Assembly (NCBI GenBank): GCA_012517765.1 | Contig: JAAYUI010000010.1 | Location: 104,558-168,557 of the forward strand | Direction: 5' to 3' | DNA length: 64,000 bases | Source: Caldisericales bacterium | Lineage (GTDB): Bacteria; Caldisericota; Caldisericia; JAAYUI01 | Shown: piece by piece, positions 27,656 to 35,613 of the stretch | Numbering within the stretch: the first letter of the stretch is position 1 | Layout: each line of letters begins with the position of its first letter | Translations under genes and position numbers: made by a program | The notes under the pieces: generated by a model | What the model was told of the DNA's origin: nothing | Databases searched by the model: none | What the model saw: only the letters and a program-made list of their open reading frames with translations

Positions 27656-28562
27656 CATTTCTGTCGAACTTTTTGGCCAGAAATATGCAAACCCACTCGT
27701 CATGGCATCGGGGACTTTCGGCTGTGGCGAGGTTTATAAGGATTTTCTGGACTACTCAAAAATCGGCGCATTCGTCACAAAAGCAGTCACCATGGAGCCA
27801 AGGGCAGGCAACAAGCCACAACGGCTTGTGGAAACACCCTCGGGTCTCCTGAACGCGATTGGCCTCCAGAACGAGGGCCTCAAAACATTTATTGAAGACA
27901 AGCTGCCCAATTTTGAAAACTACTCTTGCAAGGTCTGGGTCAACATTTCCGGGGCCAGCTTTGAGGAATATGAGCACATAGTAACGGAACTCAATCCTTT
28001 CGACTCGATCTCGGTTTTTGAGATCAATGTGTCATGTCCGAATGTTGCACACGGAGGAATGAACTTCGGAACTTCCTGTAACGACATCGGACAACTCACG
28101 TCAAGCCTGAAAAAAATCTCAAAAAAGCCAATCATCATAAAGCTCACACCAAATGTCACAAACATAGCAGAGATGGCCATATCTGCCGAGCAGGCCGGGG
28201 CCGATGGCCTCACGGTTGCAAACACGTTTTTGGGAATGGCGATAGACACAGAAAAAAGAAAGCCGGTACTTGACAATGTGACAGGTGGCCTGTCTGGCCC
28301 GGCGATAAAACCGCTTGCCCTCCGCTGTGTATACCAGGTATACAAGGCAGTAAAAATACCAATCATTGCTTGTGGTGGAATATCAAATCACAATGATGTT
28401 CTCGAGTTCATAATGGCGGGTGCCTCCCTCGTGCAAATCGGGACGGCAGTTTTCAAATACCCAAGGTGCCCGGAAGAAATCGAGAATGGCCTCCTGAAGT
28501 GGGGAAAGGCCAAAAATTTGAACAATATATCCGAACTGAGGGGGGTGGCCCATGACGCATGA
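27645..28562 (+). CDS. pyrD: Dihydroorotate dehydrogenase, type 1B catalytic subunit
   Basis: 305 aa from ATG 27645 (AGAGGTGGCCG upstream). An FMN barrel that oxidises dihydroorotate to orotate. The opening NPLVMASGTFGCGEVYKDF and VSCPNVAHGG hold the catalytic Cys of class 1B (class 2 has Ser). IKLTPNVTNI and ACGGISNHNDVLEFI bind FMN. The pair PyrD-PyrK confirms the NAD-linked, cytoplasmic, quinone-free reaction, consistent with anaerobic growth. Confidence 0.97.
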   Translation: MPFDISVELFGQKYANPLVMASGTFGCGEVYKDFLDYSKIGAFVTKAVTMEPRAGNKPQRLVETPSGLLNAIGLQNEGLKTFIEDKLPNFENYSCKVWVNISGASFEEYEHIVTELNPFDSISVFEINVSCPNVAHGGMNFGTSCNDIGQLTSSLKKISKKPIIIKLTPNVTNIAEMAISAEQAGADGLTVANTFLGMAIDTEKRKPVLDNVTGGLSGPAIKPLALRCVYQVYKAVKIPIIACGGISNHNDVLEFIMAGASLVQIGTAVFKYPRCPEEIENGLLKWGKAKNLNNISELRGVAHDA

Positions 28563-29274
28563 AGAGAAACTCATAATTGCCCTGGATTTGCCCAAAAACC
28601 AGGTTGCCAGTTTCATAGGCAAGATACCAAAAGGTCCGATTTTCAAGATAGGCATGAGGCTTTTTACATCCTCCGGTCCTGAAGTTGTCAGAAATGTTCT
28701 GGAGAAGGGCCATAAAGTTTTTCTGGACATGAAGTTTATGGACATCCCAAACACTGTTGCCGAGGCCTCTGAAAGCGCTTTTGAACTTGGCGTTACAATG
28801 TTTAATGTTCATGTGCTTGGTGGCCCGACCATGATAAAAAACGCCAGGGCAAAGCTGGACGAAATTTCTCAAAAAACCGGCAAGAAGCCCCCTATACTGC
28901 TCGGAGTGACAGTTTTGACATCAATGGACGAGGCTGAAATGAGCCAAATTGGGCTTCCTGGCAAACCGGCCGAAATGGTCACAAGACTCACCGAGCTTGC
29001 ACTGAAAAATGGCTGTGACGGGGTTGTCTGCTCTGCCCAGGAAGTGGCAACTTTAAGAAAATATTTTGGCGAAGAGTTTATAGCTGTCACACCAGGAATA
29101 AGAAGAGAAGAGGACGCAACTGGCGACCAGAAGAGGGTCGCAACACCATCTTCTGCAATCGGTGACGGAGCAACTTGCATAGTTGTTGGAAGGCCCATTC
29201 TCTCTGCTGCAGATCCGGCAACAGAAACCGCAGAATTTATAAAGGAGATACAAAATGCCAAACGAAATATATGA
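28552..29274 (+). CDS. pyrF: Orotidine-5'-phosphate decarboxylase PyrF
   Basis: 240 aa TIM-barrel. The catalytic signature is present as FLDMKFMDIPNTVAEA (DxKxxDIPNT), with ALDLPKNQ at the start and GVTVLTSMD and VTPGIRREEDATGDQKR in the phosphate-gripper part. It converts OMP to UMP. The overlap with pyrD is 11 bp; pyrE follows with a 20 bp overlap. Confidence 0.97.
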   Translation: MTHEEKLIIALDLPKNQVASFIGKIPKGPIFKIGMRLFTSSGPEVVRNVLEKGHKVFLDMKFMDIPNTVAEASESAFELGVTMFNVHVLGGPTMIKNARAKLDEISQKTGKKPPILLGVTVLTSMDEAEMSQIGLPGKPAEMVTRLTELALKNGCDGVVCSAQEVATLRKYFGEEFIAVTPGIRREEDATGDQKRVATPSSAIGDGATCIVVGRPILSAADPATETAEFIKEIQNAKRNI

Positions 29275-29842
29275 TGAGGCAGCAAGCATACTTGAATCAG
29301 CAAACGCAATCCTGACCGGGCATTTCAAGCTCACATCCGGGCTCCATTCAGACAGGTATATACAGTGTGCCCAAGTTTTCCAGTATCCGGAAAAGGTTGA
29401 AAGGCTCTGCAAATTGCTGGTCCAGAAACTACCAACACTCAACGTACAGACAGTAATCGGCCCCGCTGTCGGCGGAATAATCTTTGCTTACGAACTCTCA
29501 AGAACACTTGGCGCGAGAAACATCTATGCCGAGAGGGCTGACGAGAAAATGACTTTCAGGCGTAATTTTGCAATAAATCCTGGCGAAAATGTTATTGTTG
29601 TTGAAGATGTTGTTACAACAGGTGGCTCTGCAAAAGAAGTTGCAGAACTGGCAAAAGCAAACGGTGCCAATGTAGTTTCGATATGCTCCCTCGTCGACAG
29701 GTCTGGTGGAAAGGTCAAATTTGATTCGCCATTTGTGCCACTCCTGAGACTTGATGTTGTTGCATATCAACCAGAAGAGTGTCCGCTTTGCAAGGCAGGT
29801 CAGCCGATTACACAGCCCGGATCAAGACATCTCAAACTTTAG
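29255..29842 (+). CDS. pyrE: Orotate phosphoribosyltransferase PyrE
   Basis: 195 aa. The PRPP site is VIVVEDVVTTGGSAKEVAEL; HFKLTSGLHSDRYIQ and ERADEKMTFRRNF are the substrate-binding loops. The C-terminus ends EECPLCKAGQPITQPGSR, a cysteine-bearing tail typical of a PyrE clade found across many bacteria and archaea. It completes the operon pyrR-B-C-K-D-F-E; carbamoyl-phosphate synthetase is not in the window. The stop overlaps the convergent exosortase-partner gene by 4 bp, with no terminator between. Confidence 0.97.
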   Translation: MPNEIYDEAASILESANAILTGHFKLTSGLHSDRYIQCAQVFQYPEKVERLCKLLVQKLPTLNVQTVIGPAVGGIIFAYELSRTLGARNIYAERADEKMTFRRNFAINPGENVIVVEDVVTTGGSAKEVAELAKANGANVVSICSLVDRSGGKVKFDSPFVPLLRLDVVAYQPEECPLCKAGQPITQPGSRHLKL

Positions 29843-30363
29843 GACAGGAAAATCTCCCGTAATTTGCTGTAGGAAAGGGCAAGCCAGGCAACTATTGGAA
29901 CAAGCACGGGACCAGTTGCAATCAGGAAACTCGTGAAGGAGACCATCCAGAACGGGCTTTCACCAGAAAGCCCCATATATACCTGGAAAAATTGTCCGAG
30001 CATGGAAAGTAACACCAATAAAACCAGAACACCGAGAGACCAGAGGATGGTTTTTGTGTTTATCTTCCCGTCTTTCATAAAAAGTCCCAGGCCCCAGGTT
30101 CCAACCATGAGAATTATAAATGGGATTGCAGGACTCATAAGGGCATCAGTAAGCTTTGGGGACGCGTTTGTGTAGTAACCAAAAGCATTCACAAGTGATG
30201 TCACAAAAGATTTAGTAAGAGCAATATAGACAGGTGAGACAAACCACCAAAGTATAAAAACTACGATAATTGTAAAAACCATGCGAAGAGCAAAAGCTCT
30301 CCGCATTTTTGCTTTTTGGGACGATGAAACTAGGCCTGTAGTGTTTTTTGTTTGTTTGACCAT
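29839..30363 (-). CDS. Membrane protein partnered with exosortase
   Basis: 174 aa from ATG 30363 (GGGGATTTG upstream), overlapping the exosortase gene by 34 bp. The track's earlier start at 30417 lies deeper in the exosortase. About four membrane helices: about 26-50, 75-98, 106-130, 142-165. It has no recognisable catalytic motif. Its small size and immediate position after an exosortase resemble the associated membrane proteins of other exosortase subtypes. It may aid membrane insertion or processing of the sorting substrate; this is inference from position only. Confidence 0.55.
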   Translation of the reverse strand: MVKQTKNTTGLVSSSQKAKMRRAFALRMVFTIIVVFILWWFVSPVYIALTKSFVTSLVNAFGYYTNASPKLTDALMSPAIPFIILMVGTWGLGLFMKDGKINTKTILWSLGVLVLLVLLSMLGQFFQVYMGLSGESPFWMVSFTSFLIATGPVLVPIVAWLALSYSKLREIFLS

Positions 30364-30923
30364 GCCACAAATCCCCAGAACATGAGTATCACAAATCCAA
30401 TTATTATCAGCTGCCACAGGTAGGCATGCGCAAATTCAAATGCATTTGGCCACCAGGCGCCAATCATCCCGAGGAACACAAATCTGATAAGGTTTACAAC
30501 ATATATAAACGGTATCCCGGCTGCAAAACCAATCAGTCTGTTCCTCCAGCTTGTTGGATAGGGTAAAACGGCCGCTGAATAGGCTATCCAGGCATAGATA
30601 CCCGTGCATTCATATATGATCTGAAATTTGAACTGACCAAGATTTATGTACATTCCAGTATTGCTTCTAAATGCCGTTTCAATCGAGGCACTTATTCCAA
30701 AGAGCTTTAGTATTGCAACAAGGGGATAGGCTGTTGCGTAGGCAAGTGCTTTTTCAAGCGGATTGAGAAAGCCATCCGGATAACCATTTGCTGAATATGT
30801 AGGGATGTTTATATGAGTTACCACCTGAAGGACAATAGCAGTCAGAATACCCCAGAGTATCCATAACCACACACTTCGGTTATTTTTAAAGAGATCCGTT
30901 ATCCTTGACTGGATGTTTTTCAT
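30330..30923 (-). CDS. Exosortase/archaeosortase family transpeptidase
   Basis: 197 aa from ATG 30923 (GAGGTGAAG ribosome site). It has several membrane helices and the three family catalytic residues: Cys106 in IIYECTGIYAWIAY, Arg147 in VVNLIRFVFLG, and His166 in FEFAHAYLWQ. Exosortases cut short C-terminal PEP-CTERM-like signals and attach proteins to the envelope. The probable substrate is the subtilase upstream, whose C-terminus is VPMLGTYG, a helix, then RKK. Its own promoter sits just after a terminator. The exact subtype is not assigned; the substrate motif resembles the IPTL type of exosortase H. Confidence 0.88.
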   Translation of the reverse strand: MKNIQSRITDLFKNNRSVWLWILWGILTAIVLQVVTHINIPTYSANGYPDGFLNPLEKALAYATAYPLVAILKLFGISASIETAFRSNTGMYINLGQFKFQIIYECTGIYAWIAYSAAVLPYPTSWRNRLIGFAAGIPFIYVVNLIRFVFLGMIGAWWPNAFEFAHAYLWQLIIIGFVILMFWGFVAWSNKQKTLQA

Positions 30924-30940
30924 CTTCACCTCAAGACAAT

Positions 30941-30969
30941 AAATTAAAGCCAATAACCTTTTTTGACAA
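30941..30969 (-). promoter_or_regulatory. Promoter of the exosortase gene
   Basis: On the minus strand: TTGTCA, 17 bp, TAATTT, directly after the subtilase terminator. It would give the exosortase an independent transcript. Confidence 0.5.
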
Positions 30970-30973
30970 GAAC

Positions 30974-31018
30974 AAAATGAAAAACGGGGAACCTTAATGG
31001 TTCCCCGTTTTTCATTTT
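30974..31018. terminator. Strong bidirectional terminator after the subtilase
   Basis: A perfect 20 bp stem (30974-30993 and 30999-31018) with a 5-nt loop, TTAAT. Each arm combines CGGGGAACC with an A-rich or T-rich flank, so a T tract follows the stem on the minus strand. It separates the subtilase from the exosortase. Confidence 0.9.
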
Positions 31019-31037
31019 AGATGTTAAAGTTCAGAAA

Positions 31038-34000
31038 TCAGGCCACTTCTTCTTTTTTCCTGAAGAGGAAGAAAGCGCCAATTGCTATTACGCCAGCGAC
31101 AACTGCGATGAGTCCATAAGTTCCGAGCATTGGGACTTCTGGCGGAGGTGTGACTGCAGAGCGGAGGTTTCCACCAGAGACCACGAAAGCGTAAGTCTGC
31201 GGGATGTTGGTTGAAGACTGTTCAACGCGTGAACCTGAAACTGTCACTGTCCATGTGCCCTTCTTGACCTGAACCGGCGGAATTACTACGCGTTCAACAT
31301 TATTTCTCCTGTCGAAGTTTGTGCCGCCCGGGTTGGAGAGGGATATTCTTCCCCAAGTCTCATAAACATTTGTATGGGCATCGACATGTGGGTCTGTTGT
31401 GTAAACGTTGCCATGGTATTCTGTTCCACCCGGATCAATGACAATGAGGTCGAGGTCGTTGGCAAGTGCAACTTGTGGGTTTGGATGTTTTGGCATGTCA
31501 GTCCAGCAAAGCGTTGCTTCGAATGGGACAGTGTCGTCAAGGACATCATAATAGTAAGCATGACGCTCGCCGGTGGTGATACCGGAGATGTGATCTTCAT
31601 AGGTCATCATTGTTGGTGCGTCCGGGAAGAGTGACTTGTGTATGTCGAGCCTTCCAAATCCCTGGTCATAGCTTGGCTTGGCCGAAAGAACAAACCAAGC
31701 GTTGTAGTTTTGTGGAATATTAAGGTCATAATCAAGCTGGCCGCCAAGGTTCCTGGCACCATGAATAAGTGTAGCTTTGATTAGAGCGGACTGCGGATGT
31801 GGATAAAGCGTGAGTCCCCTGTTCTGATAATACTGCCTTGTTATTGCGGCTGCTCCGGCAACAAAACCTGTTGCACATGAAGTACCTTCCATGATTGCAT
31901 AATGGCGGTACATTCCATGGCCACCACCACCTGGTGTTGCGGTTGACGGATGACGCATGAGGTATGGCCCACCAAGTTGCACATTTCCATCGGTGACCTG
32001 GCGGATACCATCGTAGTTGTTTCCTGTGTAATTACCATCCGGGGCCCTTACACCAATGTCCCAGTTTGTAAGGTAGGACGCAGTAGACATAATCTGTGTG
32101 CCTGGTGCCACGATGTCTGGTTTGAAGCGACCGGCCGGGTTCCATGTATTCGGGTCTGGATTACCCTGTGAGTAGTCAAGATCGGGAGTCGGTCCCCTGC
32201 CAGAAAAGGCTGCAACCTGTCCATAACCATTTGTGGCATCATTGACCCACATTGTTACTGCGCCGGCCGAATGCGTCCAGCCTTGTGGAGCACCCGAGTT
32301 GGCGGTGTTGTCTGTTGAAAGTGGAGCGCGCGGGAACCATCCACCGTACATGGCGTTATAAGTCCACGGTCTATTTGGTGTTGTTGGCCTTATTGGGCTG
32401 TATGGTGCCCACTGCTGTATTGCACGATAAGATTCGGAGGCACCAACAACGATCGGGTTCTTTGCAGTTGCCGGTGAAAGGCAGGATGTACCAAAATCTG
32501 TCTTTCCATCAGCATTTGCTGCCGGCCATCCAGCAAGGTCCGTTGGGGGCTGAGTAATGTTCTGGTAATAATAATTGAATTCGACCGGAAGGTTCTGCGA
32601 AGTGTCGCCTATTGGCGGATAATATACACCCTTGCCAGGAACTGGTACTGGGTAGGCAAGATTTGGAGGATTGTAGTATTGCGCTGCATTTGGTGTTGTA
32701 AAGCACCATGGTGAAGAATAGTATGGGCTACCTATGTACCACCCAGAAGCACCATTTGGAAGACCAAACTGTTGCCAGTCATATGGCTCGAAGTCATATA
32801 TGAATGGAGCGGCAAACCTTGTGTTTGTTGTGCCGGCATTGACAAGGAGCATGTCCTTGCGCTCCCAGCAATAGCGGTCCATCTGGTTTGCACAATAATT
32901 GTATTCATTGGAGTTATAGATATTGCCATCATAAGTGATTTCGCGATCACCAACAGGAGATGGCGGGGAACCCTGGATGTGTGTTCCACGATGTGGCATG
33001 ACCCAAGCATTGACCTGGATCCTTGCACCAAGCTGATAGGCATCATTTATGATTGTAAATACAGAATCTGGCGCCCTCAGATAACCTGATTCCGGGAGAC
33101 CCAAGTTTGACGAATAGAGGCCAAGATAACGCGGGCGACCGGCATAGGTCCAGTAAAGCCTGTATGGATAACCATATCGATAATTATATGCATCAATGAA
33201 GTTGTTTTCGGTTACTCTCTGAACAATGATGCCTGCGCGGTATGCAACGCCACGGTAGTCCCACGGGCCAGCTGAAGATGTGTTTCCAAACGGAGCTGGC
33301 AGTATTGGGAGTGACCTTCCTGAAAGAGCAGTTCCAGGAGCAACAGAGGTGCTCGGGGCATAGGTTGGTGCCTGGCCATAAGGGTTTCTTCCCTGGGCGT
33401 CATCTGTTGGTGTTGAACCTCTCGACCAGTAGCCATCACCGAAACCCGAGCCGGTAACATGGGTATCATGACCGTCCCAGTCCATCCATGGCTCAGTGCG
33501 GCTTCCCTGGACAGGAGCATTATATACGTCAACAAAACGGTTGATGTTGGCCCAGTAACCCTTTGGTGTACGTGTTGCACTACCAGTTCCTGGCGGCCAG
33601 CGCCAGTTTGGTGCCTGGCCATTGCTCCAGTTTCCGTAAGAATTAGTTTTGCGCACATAGGCAAGGTGGTCGACAACACGGCCACCGAAGTCGCCGGTAC
33701 CGGTTCCGTACTGGTCTGATACAAGATACCCGGTGTCTTCGACGTCACCGGTGTCAAGTCCGGTTCCGACAACAGCGACTATCTGGCGATAGTGTGTGCC
33801 ACCGATGTAGCTCTGTGTTCCCTGGAGTGATTCGCCATGGAGTCCAAAATGGTCAAGTCTTGCGTGTGGAAGAGGAGTTGTCCCGTCTGGAACAACACCG
33901 GAAAGTTCGTTTGCTGCCCATGCCCACTGCGAACCAATCATGTAGTTGGCAATATCATTCTGGGCCTCTGGTGCAGAGAAGGTATCAATATTGAGGACGT

Positions 34001-35042
34001 AAGGTATTTTTGCGATATCCTCAAAGGAAGCTGCCGGAGCAATAACGGTGGTGAAGGCAACTTCAAAATCACCCTTGAGAGGGTTTTGTGTAAGCTCGTT
34101 GACTGAGCCGGAAGTTCCAAAGGTGATGAACTGGGAAGCCTGGCGGATTGTCATTTTGGAATTCTTTGTTACCGGTCCATTATAATAATCTTCAACGGCT
34201 TTCCTGTCCTGTCTCCAGAACTCAACGAGCTGGTTGTATTCTTCGTCTTTCATGCCTTCCGGTCTGGCTGGCGGTTTCTGCTCGTCAAACCTTTCGATCT
34301 GGGCCATAATAAGGCTCTTGCAACCAAGCCCCTGGAGTGCCTTTGACAGGTTTGTAATCTCGGAGTCAGTAAGACCACCAGCTACTGTGATGACTACTGA
34401 TTCCTGGAGCTGGTTTTTCTCCTTGTTTTTCGGGAAGATTGTGGCCTTGAGTGCCGGATTGTGGATGGTGTAGGCCTTTACAAAATCAAGCTGGGAAAAT
34501 GCCTGGACATCGGCCTTGTTTATGCGAACAAGGTAGGTGTCTGGCCAGAGTGGATACCCGTCGAGTATCTTGGCACCCATCGAGTTGATTTTGTCAATCC
34601 AGACCTTCTTCATTGGGCCAACAAAACGGACCACATAATAAGCAAAATCGTAGGTCTTGTAGTCCCAGGCGGCAAGGTTCTTTATATAGTCATTTTCCAA
34701 CTCATCAATCTGGAAAAGTTTTGAACCAGCCTTGTCAAGAGAGAGGTGCATGCCACCAACGATGCATACATCAGCCCTTCCGATGGTGACAAAATCAATA
34801 TTGTTGTCGCCAAGGGACTTGACCTGTTCGGTCGTGGCTTCTGTAAGAATCGATCCCTGTGCATAATCTGAAAGCTTCGGGAGATGAAGGCTCTCAAAAG
34901 TGCTTCTCTGTGTGGGGTTCTTGAGATAGACAAGAAGCTGCATGACCGGCCCATCAGCAGAAGCCCTGGCACCGATACCCGCCAATGACGGGAGGACCAT
35001 CACAATGGCAAGCAACGCAGTAAGCAACTTAATTTTTCTCAT
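31038..35042 (-). CDS. Very large secreted subtilase (S8 peptidase) with exosortase-type sorting signal
   Basis: 1334 aa from ATG 35042 (AAGGAAGATTGTAC). Signal peptide MRKIKLLTALLAIVMVLPS. A long propeptide-like region (about 30-410) comes before the catalytic triad: Asp near 429 (VVGTGLDTG), His near 526 (WDGHDTHVTG), Ser near 1054 (EGTSCATGFVAG). The distance His to Ser, about 530 residues, is much longer than the roughly 150 of plain subtilases; the insert is rich in Tyr, Pro, Asn and Gly. A beta-sandwich follows, then the C-terminal signal: VPMLGTYG, a hydrophobic helix, RKKEEVA. The neighbouring exosortase is the likely sorter. A surface-anchored protease, probably digesting extracellular protein; its targets are unknown. 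Confidence 0.9.
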   Translation of the reverse strand: MRKIKLLTALLAIVMVLPSLAGIGARASADGPVMQLLVYLKNPTQRSTFESLHLPKLSDYAQGSILTEATTEQVKSLGDNNIDFVTIGRADVCIVGGMHLSLDKAGSKLFQIDELENDYIKNLAAWDYKTYDFAYYVVRFVGPMKKVWIDKINSMGAKILDGYPLWPDTYLVRINKADVQAFSQLDFVKAYTIHNPALKATIFPKNKEKNQLQESVVITVAGGLTDSEITNLSKALQGLGCKSLIMAQIERFDEQKPPARPEGMKDEEYNQLVEFWRQDRKAVEDYYNGPVTKNSKMTIRQASQFITFGTSGSVNELTQNPLKGDFEVAFTTVIAPAASFEDIAKIPYVLNIDTFSAPEAQNDIANYMIGSQWAWAANELSGVVPDGTTPLPHARLDHFGLHGESLQGTQSYIGGTHYRQIVAVVGTGLDTGDVEDTGYLVSDQYGTGTGDFGGRVVDHLAYVRKTNSYGNWSNGQAPNWRWPPGTGSATRTPKGYWANINRFVDVYNAPVQGSRTEPWMDWDGHDTHVTGSGFGDGYWSRGSTPTDDAQGRNPYGQAPTYAPSTSVAPGTALSGRSLPILPAPFGNTSSAGPWDYRGVAYRAGIIVQRVTENNFIDAYNYRYGYPYRLYWTYAGRPRYLGLYSSNLGLPESGYLRAPDSVFTIINDAYQLGARIQVNAWVMPHRGTHIQGSPPSPVGDREITYDGNIYNSNEYNYCANQMDRYCWERKDMLLVNAGTTNTRFAAPFIYDFEPYDWQQFGLPNGASGWYIGSPYYSSPWCFTTPNAAQYYNPPNLAYPVPVPGKGVYYPPIGDTSQNLPVEFNYYYQNITQPPTDLAGWPAANADGKTDFGTSCLSPATAKNPIVVGASESYRAIQQWAPYSPIRPTTPNRPWTYNAMYGGWFPRAPLSTDNTANSGAPQGWTHSAGAVTMWVNDATNGYGQVAAFSGRGPTPDLDYSQGNPDPNTWNPAGRFKPDIVAPGTQIMSTASYLTNWDIGVRAPDGNYTGNNYDGIRQVTDGNVQLGGPYLMRHPSTATPGGGGHGMYRHYAIMEGTSCATGFVAGAAAITRQYYQNRGLTLYPHPQSALIKATLIHGARNLGGQLDYDLNIPQNYNAWFVLSAKPSYDQGFGRLDIHKSLFPDAPTMMTYEDHISGITTGERHAYYYDVLDDTVPFEATLCWTDMPKHPNPQVALANDLDLIVIDPGGTEYHGNVYTTDPHVDAHTNVYETWGRISLSNPGGTNFDRRNNVERVVIPPVQVKKGTWTVTVSGSRVEQSSTNIPQTYAFVVSGGNLRSAVTPPPEVPMLGTYGLIAVVAGVIAIGAFFLFRKKEEVA

Positions 35043-35370
35043 GTACAATCTTCCTTTCGTGCGAGGCAACACCTCAAAGGATTTCAGCCAAAAGTTCCAG
35101 AGCAGTGGCACAACTAACCCACATGCTCCGAACACAATAAAAATGGCTGTTACGCATTAACGCCTCAACCATTTGCTCGTACGGAGGGTATTATAACGAG
35201 AAGGTACCCTCTGTCAATACCATATATAAAAGCATTCTGGCGCATGACCAAGTAATCAGACATACCAGTTATTCCACCAAAAAATATAAATATGGTAAAA
35301 TAATGCACAGTGTTTGAGAAATTATAACACAAGATATTTTTTTGGGAACAATTTTGTGACGTTTATTGTT
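35043..35370. other. Gene-free stretch: subtilase leader and promoter region
   Basis: About 330 bp without a gene. It holds the subtilase leader (about 140 nt), the consensus promoter at 35190-35217, and A+T-rich sequence. A second minus-strand TATAAT (35321-35326) has only a poor -35 (TTCCCA at 16 bp), so a second upstream promoter is possible but weak. I see no coding sequence. Confidence 0.6.
35184..35217 (-). promoter_or_regulatory. Perfect-consensus promoter of the subtilase gene with overlapping palindrome
   Basis: On the minus strand: TTGACA (35217-35212), 16 bp, TATAAT (35195-35190). GAGGGTA at 35184-35190 and TACCCTC at 35205-35211 form an inverted repeat of 7 bp arms and a 14-bp centre, covering most of the spacer and the edge of the -10. 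The consensus elements are seen directly. The palindrome is a plausible operator for repression, which is inference. Confidence 0.8.
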
Positions 35371-35445
35371 TGGCAGCCCCGACGAGAGTCGAACTCGTAC
35401 CTACACCTTGAAAGAGTGTCGTCCTAACCGCTAGACTACGGGGCC
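35371..35445 (-). tRNA. tRNA-Glu (anticodon TTC)
   Basis: 75 nt including an encoded CCA. Acceptor GGCCCCG pairs with CGGGGCT (one G-U), T-loop GTTCGACTC, anticodon stem ACACT/GGTGT with loop CTTTCAA reading TTC. It lies 8 nt downstream of tRNA-Lys on the same transcript. Confidence 0.95.
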
Positions 35446-35453
35446 CTTTCACC

Positions 35454-35526
35454 TGAGTCGTGCAAGATTCGAACTTGCGACCCCCTGCTTAAAAGGCAGG
35501 TGCTCTACCTGCTGAGCTAACGACCC
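35454..35526 (-). tRNA. tRNA-Lys (anticodon TTT)
   Basis: 73 nt, discriminator A, CCA not encoded (AGGT follows). Acceptor GGGTCGT pairs with ACGACTC (one G-U); anticodon stem CCTGC/GCAGG with loop CTTTTAA reading TTT; T-loop GTTCGAATC. It is transcribed before tRNA-Glu. Confidence 0.95.
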
Positions 35527-35537
35527 ATACCCACAGA

Positions 35538-35565
35538 ATTTTATAGGTGGCCAAATACTTGTCAA
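35538..35565 (-). promoter_or_regulatory. Promoter of the tRNA-Lys/tRNA-Glu transcript
   Basis: On the minus strand: TTGACA, 16 bp, TAAAAT, ending 12 bp before the tRNA-Lys 5' end. It is back to back with the prfA promoter. Confidence 0.65.
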
Positions 35566-35574
35566 GGATTATTC

Positions 35575-35603
35575 TTGACCGTTATTTTGCATTCGGCTAA
35601 ACT
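35575..35603 (+). promoter_or_regulatory. Promoter of prfA, close to the start codon
   Basis: TTGACC, 17 bp, TAAACT. The predicted start point about 35610 leaves roughly a 4-nt leader to the ATG at 35614; there is no ribosome site. Confidence 0.6.
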
Positions 35604-35613
35604 GGATTTTTGC

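Noticed and set aside
33212-33772. 186 aa minus-strand ORF inside the subtilase
   Set aside because: Different frame of the same strand; the subtilase frame carries the catalytic His and Asp and is continuous. The product is compositionally biased.
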